Shown one piece after another: positions 10,381-19,267 of a DNA stretch of 64,000 nt. Source of the DNA: Caldilineaceae bacterium SB0661_bin_34 (lineage in GTDB: Bacteria > Chloroflexota > Anaerolineae > Caldilineales > Caldilineaceae); NCBI GenBank assembly GCA_009841145.1, contig VXMJ01000042.1, forward strand, positions 1-64,000. The letters are read 5' to 3'. The translations under genes were made by a program, and so were the position numbers. The notes under the pieces were generated by a model that made no database searches, was not told the origin of the DNA, and saw nothing but the letters and a program-made list of their open reading frames with translations. How positions within the stretch are numbered: the stretch's first letter is position 1; every line of letters begins with the position of its first letter.

Positions 10381-10676
10381 AACTAGGGATTGGCAAGGTC
10401 CTACGGCCGGGGGCTGGCAGCCCGGTGGAGACGAGTGCGATCCGAGTGAACGAAGGAGCTACCTTGCCTCCAAGGGGTCTTATTGCGTAGCCTAGGGATT
10501 CCAGAATCCCCAACAGACCCGTTTCAAGCCACTTTCCACCGTAGCTGCCGGTGCCTGATCACTATCGATTCCGGGCTGCTTGGCGAGTGGCGTGCGCTCG
10601 CGCTGTCCCAACCCGCTATGCTACGATCGCGGTGCACACCCACAATCGAGTAACCCTCCTGTCAGGAGTCCCAAAC

Positions 10677-11498
10677 ATGCTCACACCCGAACAAATCGAG
10701 TTCTACCACGAAAACGGGTACCTTCGGATCCCCGAGGTGTTCACGCCCGAAGAGACGGCCGAGTTGTCGGACGAGATGGACCGCTTGGTCGAAGACTGGG
10801 CCTTCACCAGCCCAGGTTGGAGCGGGGCGTGGCGCAATGCCTACATGGACCCTGAAACCGAGAAGAAGTCCAAGCTGACGGCCATGCACGACCTCCACTT
10901 CTATTCGGATGCCTGGATGCGGGCCGTCACCAACAACCGGCTGACGGAGGCCATCGCCGACCTGATCGGACCCAATGTGGAGCTTCACCACTCCACGCTG
11001 CACATCAAACCGCCGCAGACCGGTCATCCCTTCCCCATGCACCAGGACAACCCGTTCTACCGACATGAGAATGGACGCTTCATCGACACCCTGGTCCATC
11101 TGGACGACACTTGCCACGAGAACGGCGAAATCCGATTTCTGGAGGGTTCCCACAAACAGGGATTCCGGGAACACATTACGGAACTGGAGGATGGAACGCC
11201 CTGCACCCCGCACCTGCCCACCGACGAATACAGTCTCGAGGACACGGTGCCGGTACCGGCCAAGGCCGGCGACGTGGTTCTGTTCTGTATCAATACGGTC
11301 CACGGCTCCTACATCAATCAGACCAAAAAGCCGCGTCGCCTGGTGCGCGTCGGCTATCGCGATCCGCAGAACAAGCAGTGGTTCGGCCAAAGCGTTGGAC
11401 GCCCCAGCCTGATGGTCCAGGGATATCGCATCCGCGAGGAAGGCATGGAGTTGCTGCCCATCGGCGGTCCCGCCACGGAGGCCACAGGGGTCAACTGA
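10677..11498 (+). CDS. phytanoyl-CoA dioxygenase (PhyH) family protein
   Basis: 273 residues from the ATG at 10677, which has AGGAG eight bases upstream; an earlier in-frame ATG at 10551 lacks support. The N-terminus LTPEQIEFYHENGYLRIPEVF is the classic PhyH opening. Fe(II) ligands are expected at H and D of PMHQDNPFY and the distal His of NTVHGSYIN, with the 2-oxoglutarate-binding Arg in RRLVRVGYR. These enzymes are Fe(II)/2-oxoglutarate-dependent hydroxylases of diverse small molecules; the substrate cannot be named. It is a single gene followed by a strong hairpin at 11521-11556. Confidence 0.9.
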   Translation: MLTPEQIEFYHENGYLRIPEVFTPEETAELSDEMDRLVEDWAFTSPGWSGAWRNAYMDPETEKKSKLTAMHDLHFYSDAWMRAVTNNRLTEAIADLIGPNVELHHSTLHIKPPQTGHPFPMHQDNPFYRHENGRFIDTLVHLDDTCHENGEIRFLEGSHKQGFREHITELEDGTPCTPHLPTDEYSLEDTVPVPAKAGDVVLFCINTVHGSYINQTKKPRRLVRVGYRDPQNKQWFGQSVGRPSLMVQGYRIREEGMELLPIGGPATEATGVN

Positions 11499-11520
11499 CT
11501 CTGCCGGTCCCCAGGTTCAC

Positions 11521-11556
11521 AACAATAGACGGAACCGGCTAGTTCCGTCTATTGTT
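11521..11556 (+). terminator. 15-bp perfect hairpin, probable terminator
   Basis: Arms 11521-11535 and 11542-11556 are perfect reverse complements (AACAATAGACGGAAC) with a 6-base loop, 22 bases after the PhyH stop. The outer part is A/T-rich on both sides (AACAAT...ATTGTTTATC), so it could terminate transcription in both directions, including read-through from the fibronectin gene on the minus strand. Confidence 0.65.
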
Positions 11557-11567
11557 TATCCTTGGGG

Positions 11568-11803
11568 CTTATATACCTAACTAACCTGCAATTGATGATG
11601 GTTGAGACAGAAGATGCCTCAAAGGTGATCCCTAGCGGCCTTTAAAAACATGGCGTTTCCCAGAATTCACTCGTTCAGCCGAACTTCGAGTGGGTGCGTC
11701 GACTAATAAAGGCATCCCCCGCATTCAAGTAACTCTCTATATCCACCTTAACCTAATCGGCGAAGTTGTCGGGGCCCAATTCATTGTTACTTAGGTATAT
11801 AAG
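11568..11803 (+). mobile_element. 236-bp non-coding element with ends matching the TnpB element
   Basis: 18-base terminal inverted repeats, 17/18 identical: CTTATATACCTAACTAAC at 11568-11585 and the complement of CTTATATACCTAAGTAAC at 11786-11803. There is no coding frame inside. The left boundary TGGGG-CTTATATACCTAACTAA closely matches the boundary upstream of the TnpB element (TGGGG-ATTATATACTTGACTAA, minus strand from 62419). The right boundary AGGTATATAAG-TC matches the TnpB element's other end (complement of 60763-60774). It is therefore probably a non-autonomous relative of that element. The outer end abuts the stop codon of the fibronectin gene. Confidence 0.6.
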
Positions 11804-13702
11804 TCACTTATCTTTCAACGTAAGAGTATATGCCGCTGTTCCACTGAATTGACTAATTTCAACAAGCGCTGTGTCATCAGCTTCGTCAGTGAAACTCAAT
11901 TCCAGGGTGATGTAATTGTGGGTCCCATCACTGATACCCGGATCATAGGCATAGCCTTCTTCTTCAGAAGCAGCCACAGTGTCAACATCAACCCCATCTT
12001 CCGGGGTAACTCTAATTCTCACGAACGATGTCGTGGTCGATGTCAGTTTGAACTCAAGAATACTGGTGGTGTCTGCCTCGGCCGGGATTTCAAAGGCGTC
12101 AATACGATCCCCGTCGCTGACTTGACCCCTGGCTGTTGAGCCCATGATGAGCCGACAGGCGGTGTCAGGTCCACCGCTGCAATCCTGGCCATTGGCCTCA
12201 GGCAGCCTGGTGGGGGTGGCGGTCGGAGTGGCGGGTGTTTGGCCCGAGTTGTCCCTCCTTCTGGCACGCGTCGTAGGTGTGGGCGTGGCTGTCGGTCCCA
12301 ACGTCGCTGTCGGTGACGGGGTCACGGTGGGTGTTGCGGTGGCCGTTGCGGTGGGAATTAGTGTCGGTATTGCCACAGGGGCAGTGGCAATGGGAGTCTC
12401 AAAGGGAGACAGGAAATCCGTGCCCCCTGGATTTGACATCTCAAATACTTCGGACCAGTCAGAGGATTCGCCACCGCCATCAACCGCCCGTACCTGGAAG
12501 TAATAGGAGGCGTAGTCCGGCAACTGTTCCAGTGTGGCCCCGGAACCTTCCACCGAAACCGGAAGCTCGGTTATGGGCAGTATCACCCACTGCGGACTAC
12601 CTGCGCGCTCGTGCCAGAAGCGCACGTCGTAGGTCTGGGCCGAAGACACGTCATTCCAGTCCAGCCAGGCGGCACCATCCGGTTGCCGCAGTCCCCAGAG
12701 CCCCTGGGGCACTCCCAACTCCAGGGCAACTTCCACTACTTTCGACCAGGGGGAGATACTTACACTGTTAACCGCCCGTACCGCGAAATTCAGCATCCTG
12801 TCGGAACTGAACGGAGACAAATCCACCCTGGCCCCCGAGCCGTCAATGGATAGCTGGGCTCCCTCCACGGGCAGGACCGACCATTGGGCAGCCGCTGGAG
12901 TCTCATGCCAATACAGTACCTGATACGTGGCGGCACCCGCCACATCAAGCCAATCCAACCTGACCAATCCGGGATCCCGGTACCAGCCGATGAGATTCTC
13001 GGGTGCTGTCAGAAAGTCCGGTGCCCGAACCACGTCTGACCAAGCGGAAAACCCAGTGTCGGTAAAGGCCCGCACGGCAAAGTTGTGGATGCGCTCGGGG
13101 CCCTCCGGCAATTGACTCACGATTGCCCGCGATCCATCTGCCCAATCCATCAACACCTGAATGTCCTCCGCGGGCAGGATGACCCATGCATCTCCTTCTT
13201 CGGACGAATGCCAGTAGGAAATCTGATAGGAATCAATCGGGGCTGCACCTTGCCAGTCCAGGGTCACGGATCCCAACCCCCGCTTCGTCACCCTGAGATG
13301 GGTCGGACGAATAGGCGGTGCTTCTGCCGGCAAGGCGACATCGTACAGCGGTTCCGACCAGGCTGACCAGTTGCCGTTCGCGGCACGCATGCGCACCGCA
13401 AAGGCATAATCGGAACCACCGGGTAGACCGTGGACGACGGCACTGGAACCCTGAATCGTGACCTGCACATCCTTGTGCGGCAATGGCTTCCATTCTTTAT
13501 CCCGGTACTGCAATTCATATTCAGCAGCGTCAGGTACATCATCCCAGTCCAGGGAGACAGCACCCATATCGAGTGCCGTCAGAATGGGACTGTTCGGTGC
13601 CAAGGCACCACCTGCCCGGCTGGAGACCAAGAAAAAACTCGATCCGGTGACCAGAACAGCAATTGCGAGCGCCACTATGGCATAGAGGCGCGAGTTATTC
13701 AT
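11804..13702 (-). CDS. membrane-anchored fibronectin type III repeat protein with Thr/Pro linker
   Basis: 632 residues from the ATG at 13702, which directly precedes a signal/anchor helix (LYAIVALAIAVLVTG); the upstream in-frame extension is not credible. Four fibronectin type III repeats follow (about residues 35-415), each with the conserved V-LDW-DV pattern and a YELQYRD / YQISYWH / YQVLYWHE / YDVRFWHE strand. A long low-complexity Thr/Pro/Ala linker (about residues 430-500) leads to a C-terminal beta-rich domain like bacterial pre-peptidase (PPC) modules (STARGQVSDGDRIDAFEIP). It is probably a surface-displayed adhesion or scaffolding protein; no catalytic domain is seen. The last codons touch the 236-bp repeat element. 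Confidence 0.8.
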   Translation of the reverse strand: MNNSRLYAIVALAIAVLVTGSSFFLVSSRAGGALAPNSPILTALDMGAVSLDWDDVPDAAEYELQYRDKEWKPLPHKDVQVTIQGSSAVVHGLPGGSDYAFAVRMRAANGNWSAWSEPLYDVALPAEAPPIRPTHLRVTKRGLGSVTLDWQGAAPIDSYQISYWHSSEEGDAWVILPAEDIQVLMDWADGSRAIVSQLPEGPERIHNFAVRAFTDTGFSAWSDVVRAPDFLTAPENLIGWYRDPGLVRLDWLDVAGAATYQVLYWHETPAAAQWSVLPVEGAQLSIDGSGARVDLSPFSSDRMLNFAVRAVNSVSISPWSKVVEVALELGVPQGLWGLRQPDGAAWLDWNDVSSAQTYDVRFWHERAGSPQWVILPITELPVSVEGSGATLEQLPDYASYYFQVRAVDGGGESSDWSEVFEMSNPGGTDFLSPFETPIATAPVAIPTLIPTATATATPTVTPSPTATLGPTATPTPTTRARRRDNSGQTPATPTATPTRLPEANGQDCSGGPDTACRLIMGSTARGQVSDGDRIDAFEIPAEADTTSILEFKLTSTTTSFVRIRVTPEDGVDVDTVAASEEEGYAYDPGISDGTHNYITLELSFTDEADDTALVEISQFSGTAAYTLTLKDK

Positions 13703-14516
13703 TTGCCATGCCTGCTCGATGAAGACTGCGACGAAGGGCAAAGGCACTTCAGGATTATGCCACAATCCGCGGTCAACGGTCACTAGGAGATGCGGTACCG
13801 TTTATGGTTGATTTTGGTCCGGTGCCGGGTCCGGTTCGTGCACGATCCATAACGTAAATCCACCAAGACCGGTATTATGACAGTTGGTATCGACAACAAA
13901 ATAATGTGACTTTACCATTCGAAGGGAAAGTCCCGTTTTTCATTAGTAACTGCAATTCAAAAATCTCAAAACAGTACAGCTTTGCCAGTGTTTGTCACTG
14001 TTTGTTATGATCCGACCTCCTCATCATTGACATGAGCGGCGGCAACCCGACCGGTCACATCTCGCCTGATGCCCGCACCCCAGTTCGCCAACCCGGAACC
14101 GCCCCGCAGCCCGGAGCCGGGCCAACCACCACACCGATTGTCAAGCGCTTCCCGGGTCTCGCACCAACATCAACGAAACAGGGCCTGGGAGATGTCGGGG
14201 CCATCGGATCCTATCGGGGCCAAGCAAGATGACGCTCCGCAGATCGCCCATGCGGGACACCGATTCACCGTTCCTGGCCTGTAATCCTTGACTCAGACCC
14301 GACGGTTTCTGGTTCCCGAATTCCGCTCCAATGGGTCCTGCAAAGGAGGCAACTCTATGGGGGATGAATTGGTGTTCCGGCCGGGAATAATGCGAGCCAT
14401 GTCCGCCTGGCAGTCCAGGGTTGTCCAGGGTCACGAAGCGGCACCACGGCTTCCAGCCGGCGAAGAGGGCGCGCCGGAGCCCGTTGGTCTTGGCCGCCTA
14501 TTTTGGGGGGGGGATT
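13703..14516. other. 814-bp intergenic region
   Basis: No supported gene on either strand. The part at 13880-14020 is AT-rich and likely includes the promoter for the fibronectin gene. A run of nine or ten G at about 14505-14514 sits just beyond the stop of the Nudix gene. Remaining open frames have no domain signature. Confidence 0.4.
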
Positions 14517-15299
14517 TCAGTTGGACTCCGCCGATCGGGCCTGTTCAAAGGCCGGATGGCAGAAGAACTCGTGCTTGCCGGGCAAGCTCATGGTGGGAAG
14601 AGAGCCCGGCACCAGGTGATGGTCGGCCAGGGCGGCGCGCACAATGGACTTGTTGAACTCGTGCACTTGTTCGGTCTCCAGATAGGTACGCAGTGGCATC
14701 CACTCGCAGCGGTCAATCTCCCGGTCTTCCTTCCGGATGTCCGTTGAGAGCGGCGCCAGACGGCAGACCATGTAGATGTCGGACTTGCCGTAGCGGTAGC
14801 CGTGCCAGTGGCGAAAGGCGGCCAAATGGCAGAAACGGGTCTCCACACCCGTTTCCTCCCGCACCTCGCGGATGGCGGCTTCCACTAGGCTTTCGCCTTG
14901 GTGCAGGGCACCACCCGGCAGTTTCCAATGGGGCCAGGAACTGTCCCGCCGGTACCGTTCACTGACCACCAGGAGGCGCTCCTGTTCGTCGATCACCACG
15001 CCGCCGGCCCCGATGTAGTGGGACGCATAGTGGGGGATATAGGCATCCTCCACCAGAGATAGTGTCATCATCAGGTGATCCGGCTTGCTGTGGTGAAAGA
15101 CAAAGCCCTCTGCCACCGCGGTCGGGATCAGTGGGGCGCGGGCCAACGGCACCTTCAGCCAGACCAGCCGGCAGCCCGCCTGCCGCCACTCCTGCAGGGA
15201 TGTCGGCAACAACTCGGCAAACCGGACCGCGGACTCCGGCAGGGATGTCGGATCGACCTCGACACCTTCATACTGGTTGATCGTGCCCGCGAGGCTCAT
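14517..15299 (-). CDS. Nudix hydrolase with Nudt6-like N-terminal domain (copy A)
   Basis: 260 residues from the ATG at 15299, which overlaps the stop of the upstream paralogue by 4 bases (ATGA). The Nudix box is complete: GGALHQGESLVEAAIREVRE then ETG (about residues 136-160), with all metal-binding Glu residues. The N-terminal ~95 residues (LQEWRQAGCRLVWLKVP, AEGFVFHHSKPDHLMM) match the extension of the NUDT6 / plant NUDT2 group, which cleaves ADP-ribose or NADH. It hydrolyses a nucleoside diphosphate linked to another moiety; the exact substrate is unknown. It is the third gene of an operon with copy B and a sulfatase. Confidence 0.88.
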   Translation of the reverse strand: MSLAGTINQYEGVEVDPTSLPESAVRFAELLPTSLQEWRQAGCRLVWLKVPLARAPLIPTAVAEGFVFHHSKPDHLMMTLSLVEDAYIPHYASHYIGAGGVVIDEQERLLVVSERYRRDSSWPHWKLPGGALHQGESLVEAAIREVREETGVETRFCHLAAFRHWHGYRYGKSDIYMVCRLAPLSTDIRKEDREIDRCEWMPLRTYLETEQVHEFNKSIVRAALADHHLVPGSLPTMSLPGKHEFFCHPAFEQARSAESN

Positions 15300-16078
15300 G
15301 GGACAGTTTCGGGCGTCAGCGGCCACGGAGCCGGCGGAAAGAAGAATTCGTGCCGGTCCGGATCCGGATAGAAGGGCAGCACGGTCTCGGCCAGGGTCGG
15401 ATTGGCCACGGCCGCTTCGACAATCACGCGGTTGAAGCTGGCCACATGCGGACTGGCCAAGTACTCCTCCAGGGGCATCCAGCAGCAATCGTCAATTTCG
15501 AAATCGTCCTTGCGGATGTCGAATGTGAGCGGGGTCAGACGACACACCATGTAGAACCCGGACTTGCCAAACTGGTAGCGGTGATTGTGCCAAGCCACCA
15601 CGAGCCTGTCGAACCGGGTCTCGATGCCGGTTTCCTCGAGCACCTCGCGGCGCACGCCGGCCTCCAGGTGTTCGCCAGGATCCAGCAAGCCGCCGGGCAG
15701 CTTCCAGAAAGGCTCGGACCGATTACCCCGAAAGCGCTCATTGACCACCAGCAACCGCTGTCGGCTGTCCAGCACGACCCCGCCCGCGCCGACGAAGTGC
15801 GTGGCGTAGGGCGGAATGAACGCCCTGGGCTCCAGCGCACAGGTGAGCATGACGTAGTCGGCCTGACTGTGATGGAAGACGAATCCCTGCTCCACGGCGG
15901 CGGGGATGGCAAAGGACTTGGCCAGCGGCACCCTAAGCCAGATCAGACTCAGGCCGTCTTCCCGCCACTGCGCCATCCTGGATGGAAACAGCGCGCGCAG
16001 TTCCACCTCCTCGTCGGGAATGGCCTCGCCGTCGATCTCGAGGCCGTTGAAGGCATTTGTGCGCCCTTGCAGGGTCAT
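15296..16078 (-). CDS. Nudix hydrolase with Nudt6-like N-terminal domain (copy B)
   Basis: 260 residues from the ATG at 16078, chosen because it aligns with the start of copy A (MTLQGRTNAFNGLEID against MSLAGTINQYEGVEVD); an ATG at 16114 immediately after the sulfatase stop is the alternative. The Nudix box is GGLLDPGEHLEAGVRREVLE then ETG, complete. Its N-terminal domain has the same WREDGLSLIWLRVPLAKS and EQGFVFHHSQADYVML motifs as copy A, so the two genes are a tandem duplication that has diverged considerably. Both Nudix boxes are intact, which suggests different substrates rather than decay. The 4-base overlap indicates translational coupling to copy A. Confidence 0.87.
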   Translation of the reverse strand: MTLQGRTNAFNGLEIDGEAIPDEEVELRALFPSRMAQWREDGLSLIWLRVPLAKSFAIPAAVEQGFVFHHSQADYVMLTCALEPRAFIPPYATHFVGAGGVVLDSRQRLLVVNERFRGNRSEPFWKLPGGLLDPGEHLEAGVRREVLEETGIETRFDRLVVAWHNHRYQFGKSGFYMVCRLTPLTFDIRKDDFEIDDCCWMPLEEYLASPHVASFNRVIVEAAVANPTLAETVLPFYPDPDRHEFFFPPAPWPLTPETVP

Positions 16079-16114
16079 GGACCGGAAAGGTGATGGGAGA
16101 GGGACGGCATCCAT

Positions 16115-17548
16115 TCAGCGCCAGCGGCTGAACCAATCCTTGGTATGAACCGCACTGTGGATGCGCCATTCACGCAGTTCATCCAGGAGCAACTGTTTCA
16201 CCGCCTGGGACCCTGGATCATGCCAGAGACAGTGTTCCTCCAAGGGATCGTTCTCCAGGTCGAACAGCTGACCGAACTCCTCGCCCGCGAAATGGACCAG
16301 CTTCCAACGCCGATTGCGAACCATGGTCATGAACTCGGTTTCCTGCAGAATGCCGTCCCGACCATGCTCCGCATAGACATGGTCGCGGCCGGCCCACGGC
16401 CCCCCTGACAGAGCCGGCACCAGGGAGACGGCCTCCATGCCCGGGTCGGGTTCCAGACCAGCCCACTCCAGGATGGCCGGGCCGAGATCCATCTGTTGGC
16501 AGAGCCCATCCACCGCGTGACCGGGCGCGGCCCGGCCGGGGGCCCAAATCAACAGTGGGACGCGCACGATTTGCTCGTACATCGTCCACTTCTGACTGTG
16601 GCCGTGGTCGCCGAGGCAGTCGCCGTGATCGGAGGTGAAGATCACCACGGCGTTGTCCAGGTAGCCGTTGCGCTCGAGTGCTGCCAGGATGTTGCCCACC
16701 TGACGATCGATCATGGACACGTTGGCCAGGTAGTAGGCCCGTTGCCGATGGCGCAACTCGACCGGGGGATCCTCGATGTGCACCACCGAGTCGTGGTCGA
16801 CCTCCGTGTTGTGCCGGCGCATGACCTTGAACGGAGGCGGCTGGTTGTCAAGGTCCACCTGCGAGACCGGTGCAATCGGCAGATCCTTCTCCAGGTAGGG
16901 CTGCACGGCCTCCGGGGTTGGATCGTAGGGCGGATGGGGACCGGGGAAACCAATCTCCAGGAACAGGGGTTGTTCGGGCCGGGGCTTGCTGTCCAGCCAC
17001 CAGGCCGCCAAGTCACCAACAAAATTGTCGGAGTGCATGTCCGCCGGCAGCTCCCAGTCGAAAGCTCCCAGGCTGCGTTCGTAATCCTCCCGCTGCCGGT
17101 ACAGGACCCGCTGCTGCTTGGTCAGGCCCCGCGCATGCAGGGCCTTGTCCCATTCGTCAAACCAGTAGCGTTCCTCCAGGAAGCGGTCCTTGTTCTCCAC
17201 CACATACCGCTCGTGGAAGCCCAGCGGCGTATCGTACGGCCACGTGTGCATCTTGCCGATGTTGATGCAGCGGTAGCCGCCGGCCGCCAAGTCCTCGACC
17301 CAGGCACGCTCCCAATGATCCGCGTTGCGGTGGATGCCGGTGGTGTGGGGATACTGTCCGGTGAAGAGACTGGCCCGGGAGGGGGCGCACGAAGGCGCGC
17401 TCACGAAGCAGTTGGTGAAGACGGTCCCCTCCTGCACCATCCGATCCAGATGCGGCGTATCCACGTGGGGAAAGCCAAGCGCGGCAATGGTGTCGTAGCG
17501 CTGCTGATCCGTGATGATCAAAATGATGTGGGGACGGTCGGGGGTCAT
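16115..17548 (-). CDS. sulfatase (type I, formylglycine-dependent)
   Basis: 477 residues from the ATG at 17548. The N-terminal metal-binding motif ILIITDQQRYD contains the Asp pair; the modification motif SCAPSRASLFTGQ (C-x-P-S-R) carries the Cys converted to formylglycine. VVIFTSDHGDCLGDHG is the downstream metal-binding DHG motif. This family cleaves sulfate esters, often of algal or host glycans, or phosphonates. No signal peptide is seen, suggesting a cytoplasmic enzyme acting on imported oligosaccharides or small sulfated compounds. It leads an operon with the two Nudix hydrolases and is divergent from another sulfatase. Formylglycine formation would require a maturase encoded elsewhere. 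Confidence 0.92.
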   Translation of the reverse strand: MTPDRPHIILIITDQQRYDTIAALGFPHVDTPHLDRMVQEGTVFTNCFVSAPSCAPSRASLFTGQYPHTTGIHRNADHWERAWVEDLAAGGYRCINIGKMHTWPYDTPLGFHERYVVENKDRFLEERYWFDEWDKALHARGLTKQQRVLYRQREDYERSLGAFDWELPADMHSDNFVGDLAAWWLDSKPRPEQPLFLEIGFPGPHPPYDPTPEAVQPYLEKDLPIAPVSQVDLDNQPPPFKVMRRHNTEVDHDSVVHIEDPPVELRHRQRAYYLANVSMIDRQVGNILAALERNGYLDNAVVIFTSDHGDCLGDHGHSQKWTMYEQIVRVPLLIWAPGRAAPGHAVDGLCQQMDLGPAILEWAGLEPDPGMEAVSLVPALSGGPWAGRDHVYAEHGRDGILQETEFMTMVRNRRWKLVHFAGEEFGQLFDLENDPLEEHCLWHDPGSQAVKQLLLDELREWRIHSAVHTKDWFSRWR

Positions 17549-17661
17549 CCGCGAGGATCTGTCCTTGGACGGGGAAGCCCATTGTAGCAACCCCCCTTTC
17601 AGACAACACCGCAGGTCGGTGGCTACAATCCAGTTCCAATCCGCAGAAGAAGCACAAGCCT

Positions 17662-19074
17662 ATGCAGCACCCCAACATCCTCATTCTCTACACCGACCAG
17701 CAGCGCTGGGACGGTCTCGGGGCCAACGGCAATCCGGACGTCCAGACACCCCACCTGGACGCGCTGGCGGCCGAGAGCGCCAACTTCGACCACCACTTCG
17801 TGCAGAACCCGGTGTGCATGCCCAGCCGCATTAGCTTCCTGACCGGCCGCTATCCCGGAGCCTTGCGCATTACCCACATGGGCGTGCCGGTGCCCGAAGA
17901 CCTCCAAACCCTGCCCCACATGCTGGGCACCACCGGTTATGTCAGCGCCAACATCGGCAAGCTCCACTTCCTGCCGCATGCCAACCGCGACCATCGGGCC
18001 GTCCATCCGGACTACGGCTTCGACCACCTGGAGGTGTCGGACGAACCCGGTACCTACGAGGACGCCTACCGGGCCTGGGTCCGCGCCCGCTGTCCCGAAG
18101 CCCTGGACAGCATCAGCCTGGGACCGCCACCCACCAACCTGATCTGGAACCGGACAATGCGGGTTGAGGATCCGGTGACGCACCCCCAAACCTGGGACCG
18201 CAACTCGAGTCTGGACGCCGTTCCGTTCGCGGGGCCGGACGACATGACCCACACCGCCTTCGTAGCGGAACAGACCATCGCCTACCTGCAACGATCGCAG
18301 CGTCGCGCCGAGCCGTTCCTGTGCATCGCCGGCTTCTACAGCCCCCACAACCCCTGGGTGGCGCCGCAACGCTTCCTGGACCTGTACGACCGGGATAGCC
18401 TGTCCGTGCCGACCTTCCCACCGGAATGGAATGAACGGGAGACCGATCCTCAGTTCAGCGCCGATTCACTGCGCACGGCCCGCCACAGCTACTACGCCAT
18501 GATCTCGGAGGTGGATCACCACGTCGGCCGCATCCTGGCGGAACTGGACCGGCTGGGCCTGGCCGAGAACACCGTCGTGGTGTTCACCTCCGATCACGGG
18601 GAGCGGCTCGGCGAGTACCACCAGTGGTACAAGGGTTATCCCGGGCGGGACGTGGTCAGTCGCGTGCCACTCCTGATCCGGGCCCCCGGCCGCACCGGCG
18701 GCCACCCTGTGCACAACATTGTGGAGGCCGTGGATGTCGTGCCGACCCTGCTCGAACTGGCCGGCCTGCAGATTCCGCCGGAGATACAGGGTCAGTCCCT
18801 GGTCCCGTGCCTGGGTGATCCCGAGGCCGAACGGGCGAAACAGGACGCCCTGATGGAAATGACCGGCTGGCGCAGCCTGCGCACGGAGCGCTGGCGGTAC
18901 ATCTGCCATGCGGACGGCAGTGAAATCCTGTGGGACCTGGAGGCCGAGTTCGGCGAGTACCGGGACGTCTCCGATGTCCCGGACTGCCAACCGGCCCTGG
19001 CCGAGATGCGGCGACGCCTGCTGCAACGCCTGATCCAGTCGGAACAGCCGCTGGCCCGGACCTGGACCTACTAA
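17662..19074 (+). CDS. sulfatase (type I, formylglycine-dependent)
   Basis: 470 residues. N-terminal ILILYTDQQRWDGLGANG, modification motif VCMPSRISFLTGRYPG (C-x-P-S-R) and VVVFTSDHGERLGEY are all in order. No signal peptide is visible. It is divergent from the sulfatase at 16115-17548 across a 113-base gap that must carry both promoters. The two proteins differ considerably, so they probably act on different sulfate esters. A PhyH oxygenase lies 193 bases downstream on the same strand and could belong to the same pathway, although no pathway can be named. Confidence 0.92.
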   Translation: MQHPNILILYTDQQRWDGLGANGNPDVQTPHLDALAAESANFDHHFVQNPVCMPSRISFLTGRYPGALRITHMGVPVPEDLQTLPHMLGTTGYVSANIGKLHFLPHANRDHRAVHPDYGFDHLEVSDEPGTYEDAYRAWVRARCPEALDSISLGPPPTNLIWNRTMRVEDPVTHPQTWDRNSSLDAVPFAGPDDMTHTAFVAEQTIAYLQRSQRRAEPFLCIAGFYSPHNPWVAPQRFLDLYDRDSLSVPTFPPEWNERETDPQFSADSLRTARHSYYAMISEVDHHVGRILAELDRLGLAENTVVVFTSDHGERLGEYHQWYKGYPGRDVVSRVPLLIRAPGRTGGHPVHNIVEAVDVVPTLLELAGLQIPPEIQGQSLVPCLGDPEAERAKQDALMEMTGWRSLRTERWRYICHADGSEILWDLEAEFGEYRDVSDVPDCQPALAEMRRRLLQRLIQSEQPLARTWTY

Positions 19075-19267
19075 TTGTCCGGACTGTGCGCCGTTGGAGG
19101 ACCGTGGCCGTCTCACCCATGGCTGCTGCCGATGATTTTTGCTGTGGCCCCCGGCTTGCAACTTCGTGGACGACAGCCAGCACGACGCGGCAGGTAAGAT
19201 TCAGCCCGTTCGCCATCCCGGTCTTGATGGCCCCTGAATCCCATTCCCAGTTTGGAAGGATCCCGCC

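Noticed and set aside
9429-10382. Plus-strand frame of 317 codons across IS982
   Set aside because: Antisense shadow of the transposase, which has all family motifs.
10495-10510. Short palindrome GGGATTC-CA-GAATCCC as a terminator
   Set aside because: Seven-base arms with a 2-base loop and no T-run; too weak to call.
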